Source of the DNA: Galeopsis tetrahit
Taxonomy: Eukaryota; Streptophyta; Magnoliopsida; Lamiales; Lamiaceae
Direction of reading: 5' to 3'
DNA length: 64,000 nucleotides
Assembly: GCA_963675135.1 (NCBI GenBank)
Contig: OY776123.1
Span: 7,194,501-7,258,500 of the forward strand
Below, one piece after another: positions 11,275 to 21,289 of this stretch. The translations under genes and the position numbers were made by a program. Every line of letters starts with the position of its first letter. Within the stretch, counting starts at the first letter, position 1. The notes below the pieces were generated by a model. The model had not been told where the DNA came from. It worked only from the letters and a program-made list of their open reading frames with translations, and made no database searches.

Positions 11275-11602
11275 TACTCCTTCCATTTTTTTAATAAGTG
11301 TCACTTTCACATTTTTCAACAAATTAAGATTATAAAATGTAGTCCATATTACCCTTCATTAATTATAGTTAATTTTGATATAGAAGTTTTGTTTGATAAA
11401 GAATGTGGTAAAAAATGTAGCTAGTATTCATAAACCAAATTAATTTTGGTATAAACAATGTTTATGAAATTTATTTATGAACAATATATGGTAAATGAAT
11501 AATGGTAAAATAGTCAAAATTAAATAAAAAAATTCAGAATGACACTTATTTTAAAATTAGTTAAAAAGTCAAAGTGATCCTTATTAAAAATCGGAGGGAG
11601 TA
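11275..11602. mobile_element. Stowaway-like MITE, copy 1
   Basis: Bounded by TA, with inverted ends TACTCCTTCCATTTTTTTAATAAG and the complement of CTTATTAAAAATCGGAGGGAGTA. The subterminal TGTCACTTT motif occurs on both sides. Two longer-preserved copies of the same family lie at 56577-56905 and 56930-57260. Confidence 0.8.
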
Positions 11603-11671
11603 TTAAATATTAACAACGAATGGAATTTTTTGTTATTTCACCAAAAAAGTCTGAGAATCATGGATCCCATG

Positions 11672-12243
11672 TAGGGTTGGCAATTTTCGACACGACACGA
11701 TAGCACGATACGAATTCGACACGAAAATAGCGGGTTAGTGTTTGGTCTTATTGGGTTCGTGTCGTTATCGGGTCGACCCGATAACGACACGAAAATTTCG
11801 TGTCGGGTTCGTGTTGGGTTCGTGTCGACCCGTTAAGCACGATAAAATTAACAGGTAACCCATTAACCTGTTAACAACTCGTTAACCTATTATTTACCTG
11901 ATATGACACGACACGATAATGTCACGTATCCGATAATAACACGATAATGACACGATAACTTTTTATATTTATATAAATATATTAATTTATATATTTAAAT
12001 GCAATTTTAAATTGATTTATTTCCTTATCGTGTCTTTATCGTGTTTCGTGTCGTTATCGTGTCGTGTCAGGTCGACACGAAAATTATCGTGTTGTTATCG
12101 TGTCGTGTCGTGTCGACACGAAAATTATCGTGTTCGTGTCGACACATATCCTTATCGTGTCGTGTTCGTGTTTGACCTTATCGTGTCGTGTCACTATCGT
12201 GTCGACACGAAACACGACACGGTAGCACGAATTGCCAGCCCTA
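11672..12243. mobile_element. hAT-type MITE built of CACGACACGATA repeats
   Basis: A perfect 8-bp duplication, ATCCCATG, flanks it at 11664-11671 and 12244-12251, as in the hAT superfamily. The termini are TAGGGTTGGCAATT and the complement of AATTGCCAGCCCTA. Nearly all of the interior is made of short words such as CACGACACGATA, TCGTGTCGACACGA and TTATCGTGTCG on both strands, so the element can fold in many ways. The overlapping open frames reading Arg/His/Asp repeats are by-products. Confidence 0.85.
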
Positions 12244-12251
12244 ATCCCATG

Positions 12252-13152
12252 CCCATGTGATGTATCATAATTAAATTCCACTATACATTTCCCCATTTTA
12301 AACCTGCCCAAAAATATGCAAACTTTACTCTCTTTTTTAAAAAATATTTTAGTGTTTGTATATTTTGAAAATGTTGAATTTTTATGTACTTATTTTACGT
12401 TTAAATTAAGTGTAAATGTTTGTATATGTACAATTGAGTCATTAATTTAAGTTATGAATCTTTAACATTCCAAATTGCCCAAGTGCCCATGTGATGTATA
12501 TACTCCGTATTTGACATTTTTTTTTTTTTTTTTTTGTATAGAGTTGTGTAATTTCAGATAACTTGCACATTTTATTCACTTACTTATACGTTTGTCTATT
12601 TAATTTTTTTAATGAATTGATCAATGTCATCCGACATGAAAATTAATTTTTAGAGCGATTTAAAAATAAAATAAAAAGAAATTGAAGTGTATTTGAAATT
12701 TTGAAAATTTGAACAGTGCCGCACGTTAAGTAAACGTGTCATGTGGTCCTCTGCCCCTCCTCTTAAGTCTTAACGTATAATAGTCAACGAGTCAAATCTA
12801 CCGGCTATTTCTAGAATAAAGAAAAAAGAAAAACAACCCACACAATTAATTAGTTGGCTGTTTGTCTCTAATTCCAGCTCATCATTTTCATTTCGAATCA
12901 CATTATACATTAAAATAATAAAAAATCACGAGGAAGTTTTTAGGCTTTAGATAATAAAAAAATTGAATTCGTGATTTTTGATCGTGACACATATTTGCTC
13001 TACCAATTCGACGAAGACGATTCTAGCATTTCATTTTCCTATTTCACCCTTTGTGTTCAATTGTTATTCCATTTAGTTGGATTTTTAACATGTGTGGCCC
13101 TCAATGTAATAGAACGTTGATTAATTTTTAGTACGAAGCATATCAATAATTT
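12252..13152. other. Intergenic, no gene recognised
   Basis: AT-rich, with an 18-base T tract at about 12518-12535 after a TATACTCCGTATTTGACA phrase. I see no coding frame. The last part is distal upstream sequence of the first epimerase-like gene. Confidence 0.45.
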
Positions 13153-13167
13153 ATAAAATGAATTAAG

Positions 13168-13284
13168 GAGTTGGTCTAATGGTGTAAACTTGGAACTCAG
13201 GAGTGTACTCATTTCTCTATGTCTCAGATTTGAATCATATAAAGTGTAAATAATTTCTATGAGACTTTAAAAAAAAAAAAAAAA
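13168..13284 (+). mobile_element. tRNA-derived SINE, second family
   Basis: A short unit with an A-box-like TGGTCTAATGGT near its start, a B-box-like GATTTGAATC about 60 bp later, and a 16-base A tail. Flanks ATAAAATGAATTAAG (before) and ATAAAATGGAATAAAG (after the tail) are an imperfect target duplication of about 15 bp. This head, spacing, tail and duplication are what defines a tRNA-derived SINE. Its sequence differs from the SINEs at 38.8 and 42.4 kb. Confidence 0.65.
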
Positions 13285-13494
13285 TCATAAAATGGAATAA
13301 AGTATGAGACCAAAATTGAAATAGTTAATCTCATCCAAAATTGAAGTATGGTAAATGAATATGAATATGAATACAATAACAAACTTTCTTGGTGGGCCAT
13401 AACTTGGGATTATTTTATTACTAGTATTTTGGTTGTTCTCTTTCTGGGAAATAATCACTTCACACAGCCACAGCATATACCGAGACAGCCATTA

Positions 13495-13500
13495 TATAAA
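13495..13500 (+). promoter_or_regulatory. Probable TATA box of the first epimerase-like gene
   Basis: TATAAA inside ATTATATAAAGCG lies 53 bp before the start codon at 13553. This implies a short leader. Confidence 0.45.
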
Positions 13501-13552
13501 GCGAAAGCTTTCAATCAAGATTGTTGAAAGCTTGAAAAAGAAAAACTGCAAT

Positions 13553-15965
13553 ATGTCCAAAGTTTCTTCTATATTATTTAGTGTCATTATTTTGGTGTTT
13601 GCAGTTTCTGCAAATTGTTCGAAAACAGAAGTTGGAATATATGAAATCAAGAGAGGCGATTTCTCTGTCAAAGTCACAAACTATGGTGCAAGAATCATAT
13701 CTGTTGTTCTTCCCGACAAAAATGGTGAGTATTAGTAATTTCTATGATTAATGATCCATTTTCTGAAACTAATTACATTTTCTTTAAAGAGTTTTTAGTG
13801 TCTAAAGAGCAAAATTTTCTTGTCATTTTCAGGAAAGTTAGGTGATGTTGTTCTTGGTTACGACACAATCAAGGAATATGTGGTACGATTTAACCTTTTC
13901 TGTTTCATTATATAATTTGTGTGTGATTTCCCTGCTGTTTGTTTGAAATTGAATGCTTATTTCTTTAAATCTTGATTGTTTGATCTTAAGGGATGAACAA
14001 TTTGATGTTATTGTCTGTTAGTGTATATGATATTTATCTAGCCTGCTTGTCCCACTTGCTGCATTTTGTCCTACTGCACCACTTAACGTTTTCAAAATCG
14101 AAAACGACTTCTGGACTAATTGTGATTAGATAACGTCTACATAATAATTGCTGTCAATATTTATTTTCTTGAATAATTTATTATTTCCATTTACTATAAT
14201 TTTGTTTGAATCATCTTAGTATATCTTAACTGTAGTAATTATTATTCACCATAGTAGTATGTCTTAATTCAAAATAATTAGTAAATAGTGAAACAAAATA
14301 TATACAGTAGTTCATTATAAGTGGTAGATGCTTGGAAAAAAGAGAGATATTTCATTATAGTCAGATTATACAAAAAAATTATGAAATGATAGAAGCACAC
14401 ATAGATCTAATCAAGTCGAAAAATCGAATAAACCACAAACCCCTATTTTTTTTCCCTTAAGCAAGCGATTGCATCACGAGCTTGTCGAGAATAGATTTTG
14501 GGTCACTACCAATTTATTTTTAATATTCCTCAATTTTTTTGATCAATAATATTCCTCAATTTTAAAAAGTCTTTGCATTTATCATTTTGTATAAAATTAA
14601 GGAATACATTTTTTTTCTGAAAGAAAATTGATTATTAATATATTTTAAATAAAAAGTGATACTGTAAAAATTTTATGAGTAATTTAGAGAAATTCGTGAT
14701 ATAAATAGAAAAAATAATAAACTTTTTAAAATAGAAAGGGTACCTAATTTTTAAAAAAATTACATTTTGGTCATGTGATACATCATTGGGAAGAGCAAAT
14801 GTAGTAATTGGGCAGAGCAAATGAAGTGTATTTTATAGTCTTGCGTTTAAATTAAATAAAAATATGTATGTTGACAGAATGACACGTCGAGCTTCGGAGC
14901 CATCGTAGGGAGGGTTGCTAACCGCATTTCAGGGGCTAAATTTACGTTAAACGGAAAAGTCTACAAACTCTTTGCCAACGATGGGAATAACACTCTTCAT
15001 GGTATTATTTATTTCTTTTCTTTAATTATTATTCTTAAATGTTACTCCCAGTCCCAGTACAGTAATTAGTTAAGCTAAATTAATTAAATTTGCGTATACA
15101 GGTGGCAAGATAGGATACAGCCACGTGGCTTGGAAAGTCAAGAAGCACCGGAAATATGGTCAAAATCCCCACATTACATTAACATATCACAGTTTTGACG
15201 GTGAAGAAGGTACCACAATATAGCCATGCATTATTTTTAATCTCCTTACACCTCTGTCGGTACAAGTTTGAACTTTTAGATGAGACGAAATTCTTTCGAC
15301 ACTTTGTGCAATTAAAATGTTGAACAGGTTTTCCAGGCGATGTGCTTGTGTCCGTAAAGTATGCACTCCTTAAATCCTACAAACTAAAGGTAACAATGAG
15401 GGCAAAAGCACTAAACAAGGCCACTCCAATCAACCTCGCTCAACACACGTACTGGAACCTCGGAGGCCACACCAGCGGCAACGTACTCTCCCAAAGCCTA
15501 CAGATTTTCGCTTCACACATCACACCAGTAGACCAACACCTCATCCCAACGGGTAAAATCGCGTCTGTCAAAAACACGCCATATGACTTTCTCAAACCAA
15601 AATTGATTAAAGGCCCGATCAAAGACCTCCCAAATGGTTCAACTGGCTATGACATCAACTTCGTGGTTGATGATCACAATCACAAGGGGCTGAAGTTGAC
15701 GCCGATGGCCGTCGTCTACGACAAGAAATCGGGGAGGACGATGAAGCTGTCGGCGAATACACCTGGCGTGCAGCTGTATACTGCCAATCATCTGAAAGAT
15801 GTGAAGGGGAAAGGGGGAAGTGTGTACCAATCTCATGATGCTTTGTGTTTGGAGACTCAGGGGTTTCCTGATTCTGTGAATCATCCCAGTTTTCCTTCAC
15901 AGATTGTTAATCCAGGCCAGGTTTATCACCATTTTATGTTGTTTGAGTTCTCGACCACCAAATGA
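13553..15965 (+). CDS. Secreted aldose 1-epimerase (galactose mutarotase) family protein
   Basis: Five exons (13553-13724, 13833-13882, 14878-15001, 15102-15209, 15328-15965) give 363 residues, the usual length. All introns are GT-AG and phase-consistent. Aldose 1-epimerase interconverts alpha and beta anomers of sugars such as galactose and glucose. Residues 1-19 form a hydrophobic signal peptide, so it should enter the secretory pathway, unlike cytosolic relatives. All four residues used by characterised GalM enzymes are present: His115 (NNTLHGG), His191 (AQHTYWNLGG), Asp260 (GYDINF) and Glu327 (LETQGFPD). Intron 2 is long (995 bp). A second family member lies 3.3 kb downstream with the same exon pattern, so the pair arose by tandem duplication. 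Substrate and site of action are inferred. Confidence 0.92.
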
Positions 15966-16840
15966 TCCATCTTTCTTTCTTTCTTCCTTTTCTTTTAATA
16001 AGTGTTAATTGCAGGGGGTCACTCGAATTGTTGTTTGTGTTTATGCTGGATATATTTCATACTCCAATAAATATCGGTTTTAGTTGTTTTTAAATTATCA
16101 AATTTACTGTATCTCTGTTTCTATAGATCTCTTATGTTTTCAGTATTGACAAAAAAAAAAAAAAAAGGATCGATGCAAAGTAAATAAAACTTTATACACA
16201 AATCAACTATATCAATTCTCACAATTTTACACAAAATGTTGTTACTTTTGAACTCACACATCTACACAAGTCAACCAAATCAATTCTTTTGTTCTACTTT
16301 TCTTATTCCACTCTATTAGATCTTTAACACATGTCAATAAATTAGATAGTGAAATAAAAAGTGAAACAGTAAAATTGACACATGTGATCTTATATCCAAG
16401 TCAACTCATTTTTTACTTTAGTGACGAAAGAGTACTATTTTAACCATTTAAAGAGAAGCTAGATTCACAACTTTTAAAGAATTCATTGTAAGCTACTCCA
16501 TATTAAATTAAGTCTTTACACAGGACCAATCTCCTATCCTATGATCCCTATCCAAATCTTACAATTTAATGCAGGAGGACTTAAAACACAAATGCCTTTT
16601 TCTGCAACTCTTTTTCTTGCAGAGGATGTGATCATATTTAACTTCAAACTGCCATTTAACTTATGCAATGAAATAAGAGGAAAGATTTGAGATCATTGCA
16701 TTTACAAGACCATATTCATCTCTCTTTATCTGCATCATTAATGTAATAATCCTGAACATCATATTAGGATTATATTATGCAATATATATTATACATGAAG
16801 AAACCTGAAATTCACCAAATCAGTTCAATCTAAAAAAAAA
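15966..16840. other. Intergenic between epimerase-like and ribonuclease genes
   Basis: Holds the 3' end of the first gene, a 16-base A tract near 16150, and the promoter region of the ribonuclease gene. A possible TATA box, TATATATT, lies at 16783-16790, about 50 bp before the start codon. I see no other gene. Confidence 0.5.
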
Positions 16841-17755
16841 ATGAAAACATGTCTAATTATCCCTCCATTTCTTGTGTTGTTCCTTCTCTTTTTCTCCTCA
16901 TCGGCAACGAAAACGCATCAAAATGCTTCATATGATCATCTTCAACTAGTGTTGACATGGCCTAACACATTCTGTCTGAACAAAAATGTGGCATGTAAAA
17001 CTCCAGTGCCTCAGAATTTTCAGGTGCATGGCCTTTGGCCCACTGATAAAGACGGAAAAACCTTGCAAACTTGCACCAAACCAGGAAACATAGCTTGGGC
17101 TGTAAGTTCATTTCTTTTTTAGTGACAGAAATTCTAAAAACCTTTAATGACAGGAATTGACTTTTAGTGACAGGTCCTGTCATTAATTCTCAATTTCCTG
17201 TCACTATAGACTTTTACCTAGAGAAGCAATAGTGAGAGGATTTTGTTACTAAAAACCAGTTTTCTTGTAGTGATACTCGTCACGCGCATTATGTAACAAA
17301 TTGATCTGATCGAATAGGTAACCAAGTACGAGAAACAGCTGGCGACGTCTTGGCCAACGCTTCGTTCAGACATTACAAACAGGCAGTTCTGGCAACACGA
17401 ATGGAACATGCATGGAAGTTGTGTGATGCCACGAATGAATGTTCTGCAATACTTGAAACTGATAATTGCACTGAATGGCAGATTCAATCTGCTGAAGGCT
17501 CTAACAGCTAACAACATCAAGCCTAATGATTCTTCTTACAAAAGATCCAAGATTGAGGAAGCTATTGCACAGGAAACACAGGGCGAACACTTCTACATAT
17601 CATGCCTCGGTATCAAGAAATACACACTCATCAGAGAAGTTCATATTTGTTTGGATATGAATGGACAGGACGTTATATCTTGTCCTTCCAGCAATAATAC
17701 ACGAGGATGTGATCCGAGCAAGGATCTCGTCTTCCCTGCTGCGTCTAAAAAATAG
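16841..17755 (+). CDS. S-RNase-type T2 ribonuclease with altered second active-site motif
   Basis: Two exons (16841-17101 and 17318-17755) give 232 residues with a signal peptide of about 22. RNase T2 enzymes cut single-stranded RNA in the secretory pathway, vacuole or apoplast. The first active-site box is intact (NFQVHGLWP, catalytic His). The second reads FWQHEWNMHGSC: both His and the Glu are kept, but the usual Lys before the second His (HEWxKHG) is Met. LQLVLTWPNTFC, the C-terminal ICLD and VISCP boxes, a strongly basic mature chain (about 25 K/R against 16 D/E) and one intron just after the first box region all resemble S-RNases and their class III relatives rather than multi-intron class I enzymes. 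No F-box gene is nearby, so a self-incompatibility role is not shown. It sits between the two epimerase-like genes. Confidence 0.88.
17118..17272. mobile_element. CACTA-type transposon remnant in the ribonuclease intron
   Basis: The intron contains CCAGTTTTCTTGTAGTG at 17256-17272, the complement of the CACTACAAGAAAA-type terminus typical of plant CACTA (En/Spm) transposons. Upstream are repeated AGTGACAG and CCTGTCACT words in both orientations, as in subterminal repeats. A matching intact left terminus was not found, so it is a small decayed copy. Confidence 0.5.
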
Positions 17756-17808
17756 AGACGAGGTTTCGGGTTCAAATCATTCCCCTGTAACAAAAGAATA
17801 AATACATG

Positions 17809-18797
17809 TAGATAAAATTTCATTTTATGTCATGTAACTTAAATTTAATCCAATTTATATCCATTTAAGTTTTCACTTTTTTTATTTACGTACTTTTTTG
17901 TCCAATTTTCAAACTCACCTGATTGTGAAGAATAAATTAGATTCCAGTCAAATAGTTCAATTTACGTTCTTTTAAGTCTGAAAATTAAAATTTAATAAAT
18001 AAATTTTCTAAAAATATCATTAAAAATTCTAAAAAAGTTAAAAATATTATTAAAAATTCAAAAATATTATTAAAATAAAAAATTATACAATTCAAAAAAT
18101 AAAAAATGTTTAATTTAAAAAAAAATCATTAAAATTTCCAAAAATCTCATTAATTTTTTTAAAAATGCATAGATTAAATATTACAAATTCTAAAAACTCA
18201 ATAAGAATAATAAAAATTATTAATATTTCATTAAAAATTAGATTTGATTCGTACTCATCCGCCATTAAAGATTTTCTCGTACTCCTAAATTTTTTTGTAT
18301 TCCACACCTTATTAAATTTTCATTAAAGATTGTTAAATTCATTTTAATGAGATTTTTAGAATTGCATGTATAATTTTTAACTTTATTTTAAACATTTTTA
18401 AAATTTTAATTTATAGATTTTTTATTTTTAGAATTTTATGTTTTTATAAGATTTTTAGAAAAAAATTATTTTTAATTTACACATTTTTTAAATTTTTAGA
18501 ATTGTAGATTTTTTTATTTTTATAGAATTTTTTGTTTTTATTTTGCACAATTTATAAATCTTAATGATATTTTTAGTTTTTAATGAGATTTTTAATTTTT
18601 TTTTAGAATTTTTTAATTATTAATTTCTAATTTTCAAACTTAAAGAATGTGGACTATTTGACAGGAATTTCAATTTTTTTGTGAAAATGACATCAATTGA
18701 ACAACTTAGAAGTAAATTGAAAAATTAAAAATTTAAAGGATATAAATTAAATTAAGCCCAAGTTTAGTTTACAGGATGTAAAATGAAATTTTCTCGA
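17809..18797. mobile_element. Long-inverted-repeat (Mutator-like) AT-rich element
   Basis: Ends TAGATAAAATTTCATTTTA and its counterpart TAAAATGAAATTTTCTCGA are inverted, and pairing continues inward for roughly 190 bp (AATTTATATCC, ATTTTCAAACT, CAGTCAAATAGT against their complements). Flanks AAATACATG and AAATACAAG look like a 9-bp duplication with one mismatch. The core is made of TTAAAAATTC and AATTTTTAGA-type words, with no coding sense. It follows the ribonuclease stop codon by only about 50 bp and probably supplies its 3' flank. Confidence 0.65.
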
Positions 18798-19223
18798 AAA
18801 ATACAAGTACTTCTTTAATGGTTTGAATCAAACACTTTTAAATTTTCAAACTTGAGCACTGTACTAAAAAAAACGTCGAAATCTGCAGATTCTCAATTAC
18901 AAAAGTCATGACATATAAATGAAACATGATGAAACTAATTAACATATAATGCAAGGTTCAAATTAATATTTTACAATGAAAGGTTAAAATTAATTGACAG
19001 TTTTCCAAAATTGAGTTCTTTTAAGTTTCAATATTAAATGAAAATGCAAGTAGAAACCACCATCACCTTCTTGAATACTTCACTAATTACCCCATTTATA
19101 ATTAGTCAGTTTCAAACATACATTAATTTATCTTGATGGTTTTAGATTCAAATTCCATATATATGTAACACACCTTAGCCATAAATTTCTTCATCACACA
19201 GCTCTCATTCAGACATTAAAATT
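18798..19223. other. Promoter region of the second epimerase-like gene
   Basis: AT-rich sequence with a possible TATA box (TATATAT, 19158-19164) about 60 bp before the start codon at 19224. No gene. Confidence 0.4.
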
Positions 19224-20622
19224 ATGTCGAATACTAAGCTATTGTTTACCCTTTTTGCTGTTGCTCTAGCAACACTCACTGTTGGAGCACATTACTCAGA
19301 CGATCGCAATCCAGAAAACAACATTAGATTCTACGAGCTTAAGAAAGGGAACTTACGCGTAAATTTAACCAACATTGGTGCCAGAATTGTGTCCCTCAAC
19401 GTTCCTGATAAATTCGGTACCTTTTTTAATTTTCACACATTTGACATATATTCAAAGTGTCAAAATATAAGATAAATTGTTGTGATGTATTTCTACAGGA
19501 AAAGTAGCAGATATCGTTCTTGGATATGATTCAGTTGATGCTTATCAGGTTGGCAAATTATGGACTACATTTTTATTACAGGAAAATTAAATGCAACTCC
19601 TGATTTTTTTATTTTTTTTTTTAATATATAGGAGGATAAACACTCCTTTGGTGCAATTGTTGGGAGGGTTTCAAACAGAGTTGACAAGAGTGAAGACAAT
19701 GGCAAGGGTATATACATTATACATTATTTCAATTTCTTTCAACTTTTTAAAAATTCCTTGGAAATTTTGTTTTTTTCTTAATACAGGTGGGAGAGTATGT
19801 CTTAGTAATGTCATTTGGAAGGTATTAAAGCATGATCAATCTGAGAAAATCCCTTTCATCACATTCCAATACGACAGCCGCGACGACCACGTTGAAGAAG
19901 GTCCTAGAATATTCTAGATCAATCTTTCTATTAACAGACAATGCTCAAAATTTCCCATTTAACAATTTACCCTTAATCTGTTCTGTTTTCCAGGATTCCC
20001 TGGAAACCTGATCATCACAGTGACTTACATCCTCCGAGCCAAAAACAAACTGCAACTGACCCTATACGCGGAGACGAAAGACGAGGAAACATCACTACTG
20101 AATCTTGCACAGAACACCTACTGGAATTTAGGAGGCCACAACAGCCCTGGAAATATACTTCATGATCATCTCCGAGTTATTGCATCCAGCTACGGAGAAC
20201 TGGACGATAACCTCGTCCCAACAGGCAGGATCCTGCCTGTTCATAACACCTCTTACGATTTCCAGCGCTTCCACCCGATACAGAGCAGGTTTCACAAACT
20301 GAAAAACGGGTACAAGGTGGACTACGTGCTCGATCATCGTGTAAAGGACGAGGTGGAATTGGCAGCTGTTTTACGAGACAAGAAGTCGGGGAGGGTGATG
20401 AAGGTGTGGACTGATGAGGCATTGATGCAGTTTAGGACAGGTGATGAGGTGAGAAATGTGAGGGGGAAAGGAGGAGTTTTGTACCAGAAAAATGCGGGTC
20501 TAGTTTTGTCGGCTCAAGGGTATCCTCGTCATTCTCATGATATTGATACTACTACACTGATTATTACCAAAGAGAAGCCGTACAACCAAACCACTGTATT
20601 CCAGTTTTTGATCAAGAAATGA
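19224..20622 (+). CDS. Aldose 1-epimerase-like protein lacking all catalytic residues
   Basis: Five exons (19224-19416, 19499-19548, 19632-19707, 19787-19900, 19994-20622) give an uninterrupted 353-residue protein with a signal peptide (residues 1-22). Exon borders and phases match the gene at 13553. Exon 3 is 48 bp shorter, an in-frame loss of 16 codons that removes the stretch ending in the NNTLHGG box with the first catalytic His. The other catalytic positions are also changed: AQNTYWNLGG (His to Asn185), GYKVDY (Asp to Lys252) and LSAQGYP (Glu to Ser317). The fold-defining parts (NLTNIGARIVSLNVPD, VLGYDS, FGAIVGRVSNR, TYWNLGG, PTGRI, KKSGR) remain. It is therefore predicted to be a secreted non-enzyme, perhaps a sugar-binding protein. 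Open reading and intact splice sites argue against a decayed copy, but expression is unknown. Confidence 0.88.
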
Positions 20623-21289
20623 TGGATGATCACAATGTTTAGTTTTTTTTTTTATCATTTTTTCCTTTTTTTAAAACTTGGGTATTTAGGCTCGATCATT
20701 CATCACATTGTAGCCTTCTAAGTTTTTGCTTTGGATTTTAAGTAACAATGAGAACAAATTTTGAAATTTAGGAAATTTTAAAATCACAATAAATAGTAAA
20801 TTGCGTTTGTTTTGAATTTTTAACTTTATATTACAAAAATATTATTATTGAAATTATGTGAATTATAATTTAAATGTATTATTACAAAGCGTTATGGAGT
20901 CTTCTAGTACCTGTTTCAAGCGTTTAGACCTCCAAAATGAATCAGGTTACGGGAGAATTCAGCGTTATGGGTGAAGGAATACTGTGTGTAGTTTATATAC
21001 GCGTAATTTGGGAAATTGAGTATCTACGTGGCGTAATATAAATAACGAATGCGTTGTATATACCTAGGTACATATTCCTGTATTTTTTATTTTAAAATAA
21101 TTATTCCATAAGTTCCTCCAAATTTCAAAATTTTAAGTCCTCATTTTTCAAACCAAAACAAACATCACAAAAGGGAGAGAAAAATATTTAGCCCAAAAGC
21201 GCCAAATGAATACACGACTTTAGTTAAAAATTTGACAGTAGGTACTGCCTACTCGTCACGGAACGGCGGAGAGTAGTTAAGATTCGGCC
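20623..21289. other. Intergenic between epimerase-like and DHQS-like genes
   Basis: Contains the 3' flank of the epimerase-like gene and the leader of the next gene. No further feature recognised. Confidence 0.5.

Noticed and set aside
12012..12311. Frames with repeated Arg/His/Asp words on both strands
   Set aside because: By-product of the CACGACACGATA word repeat in the hAT-type element.
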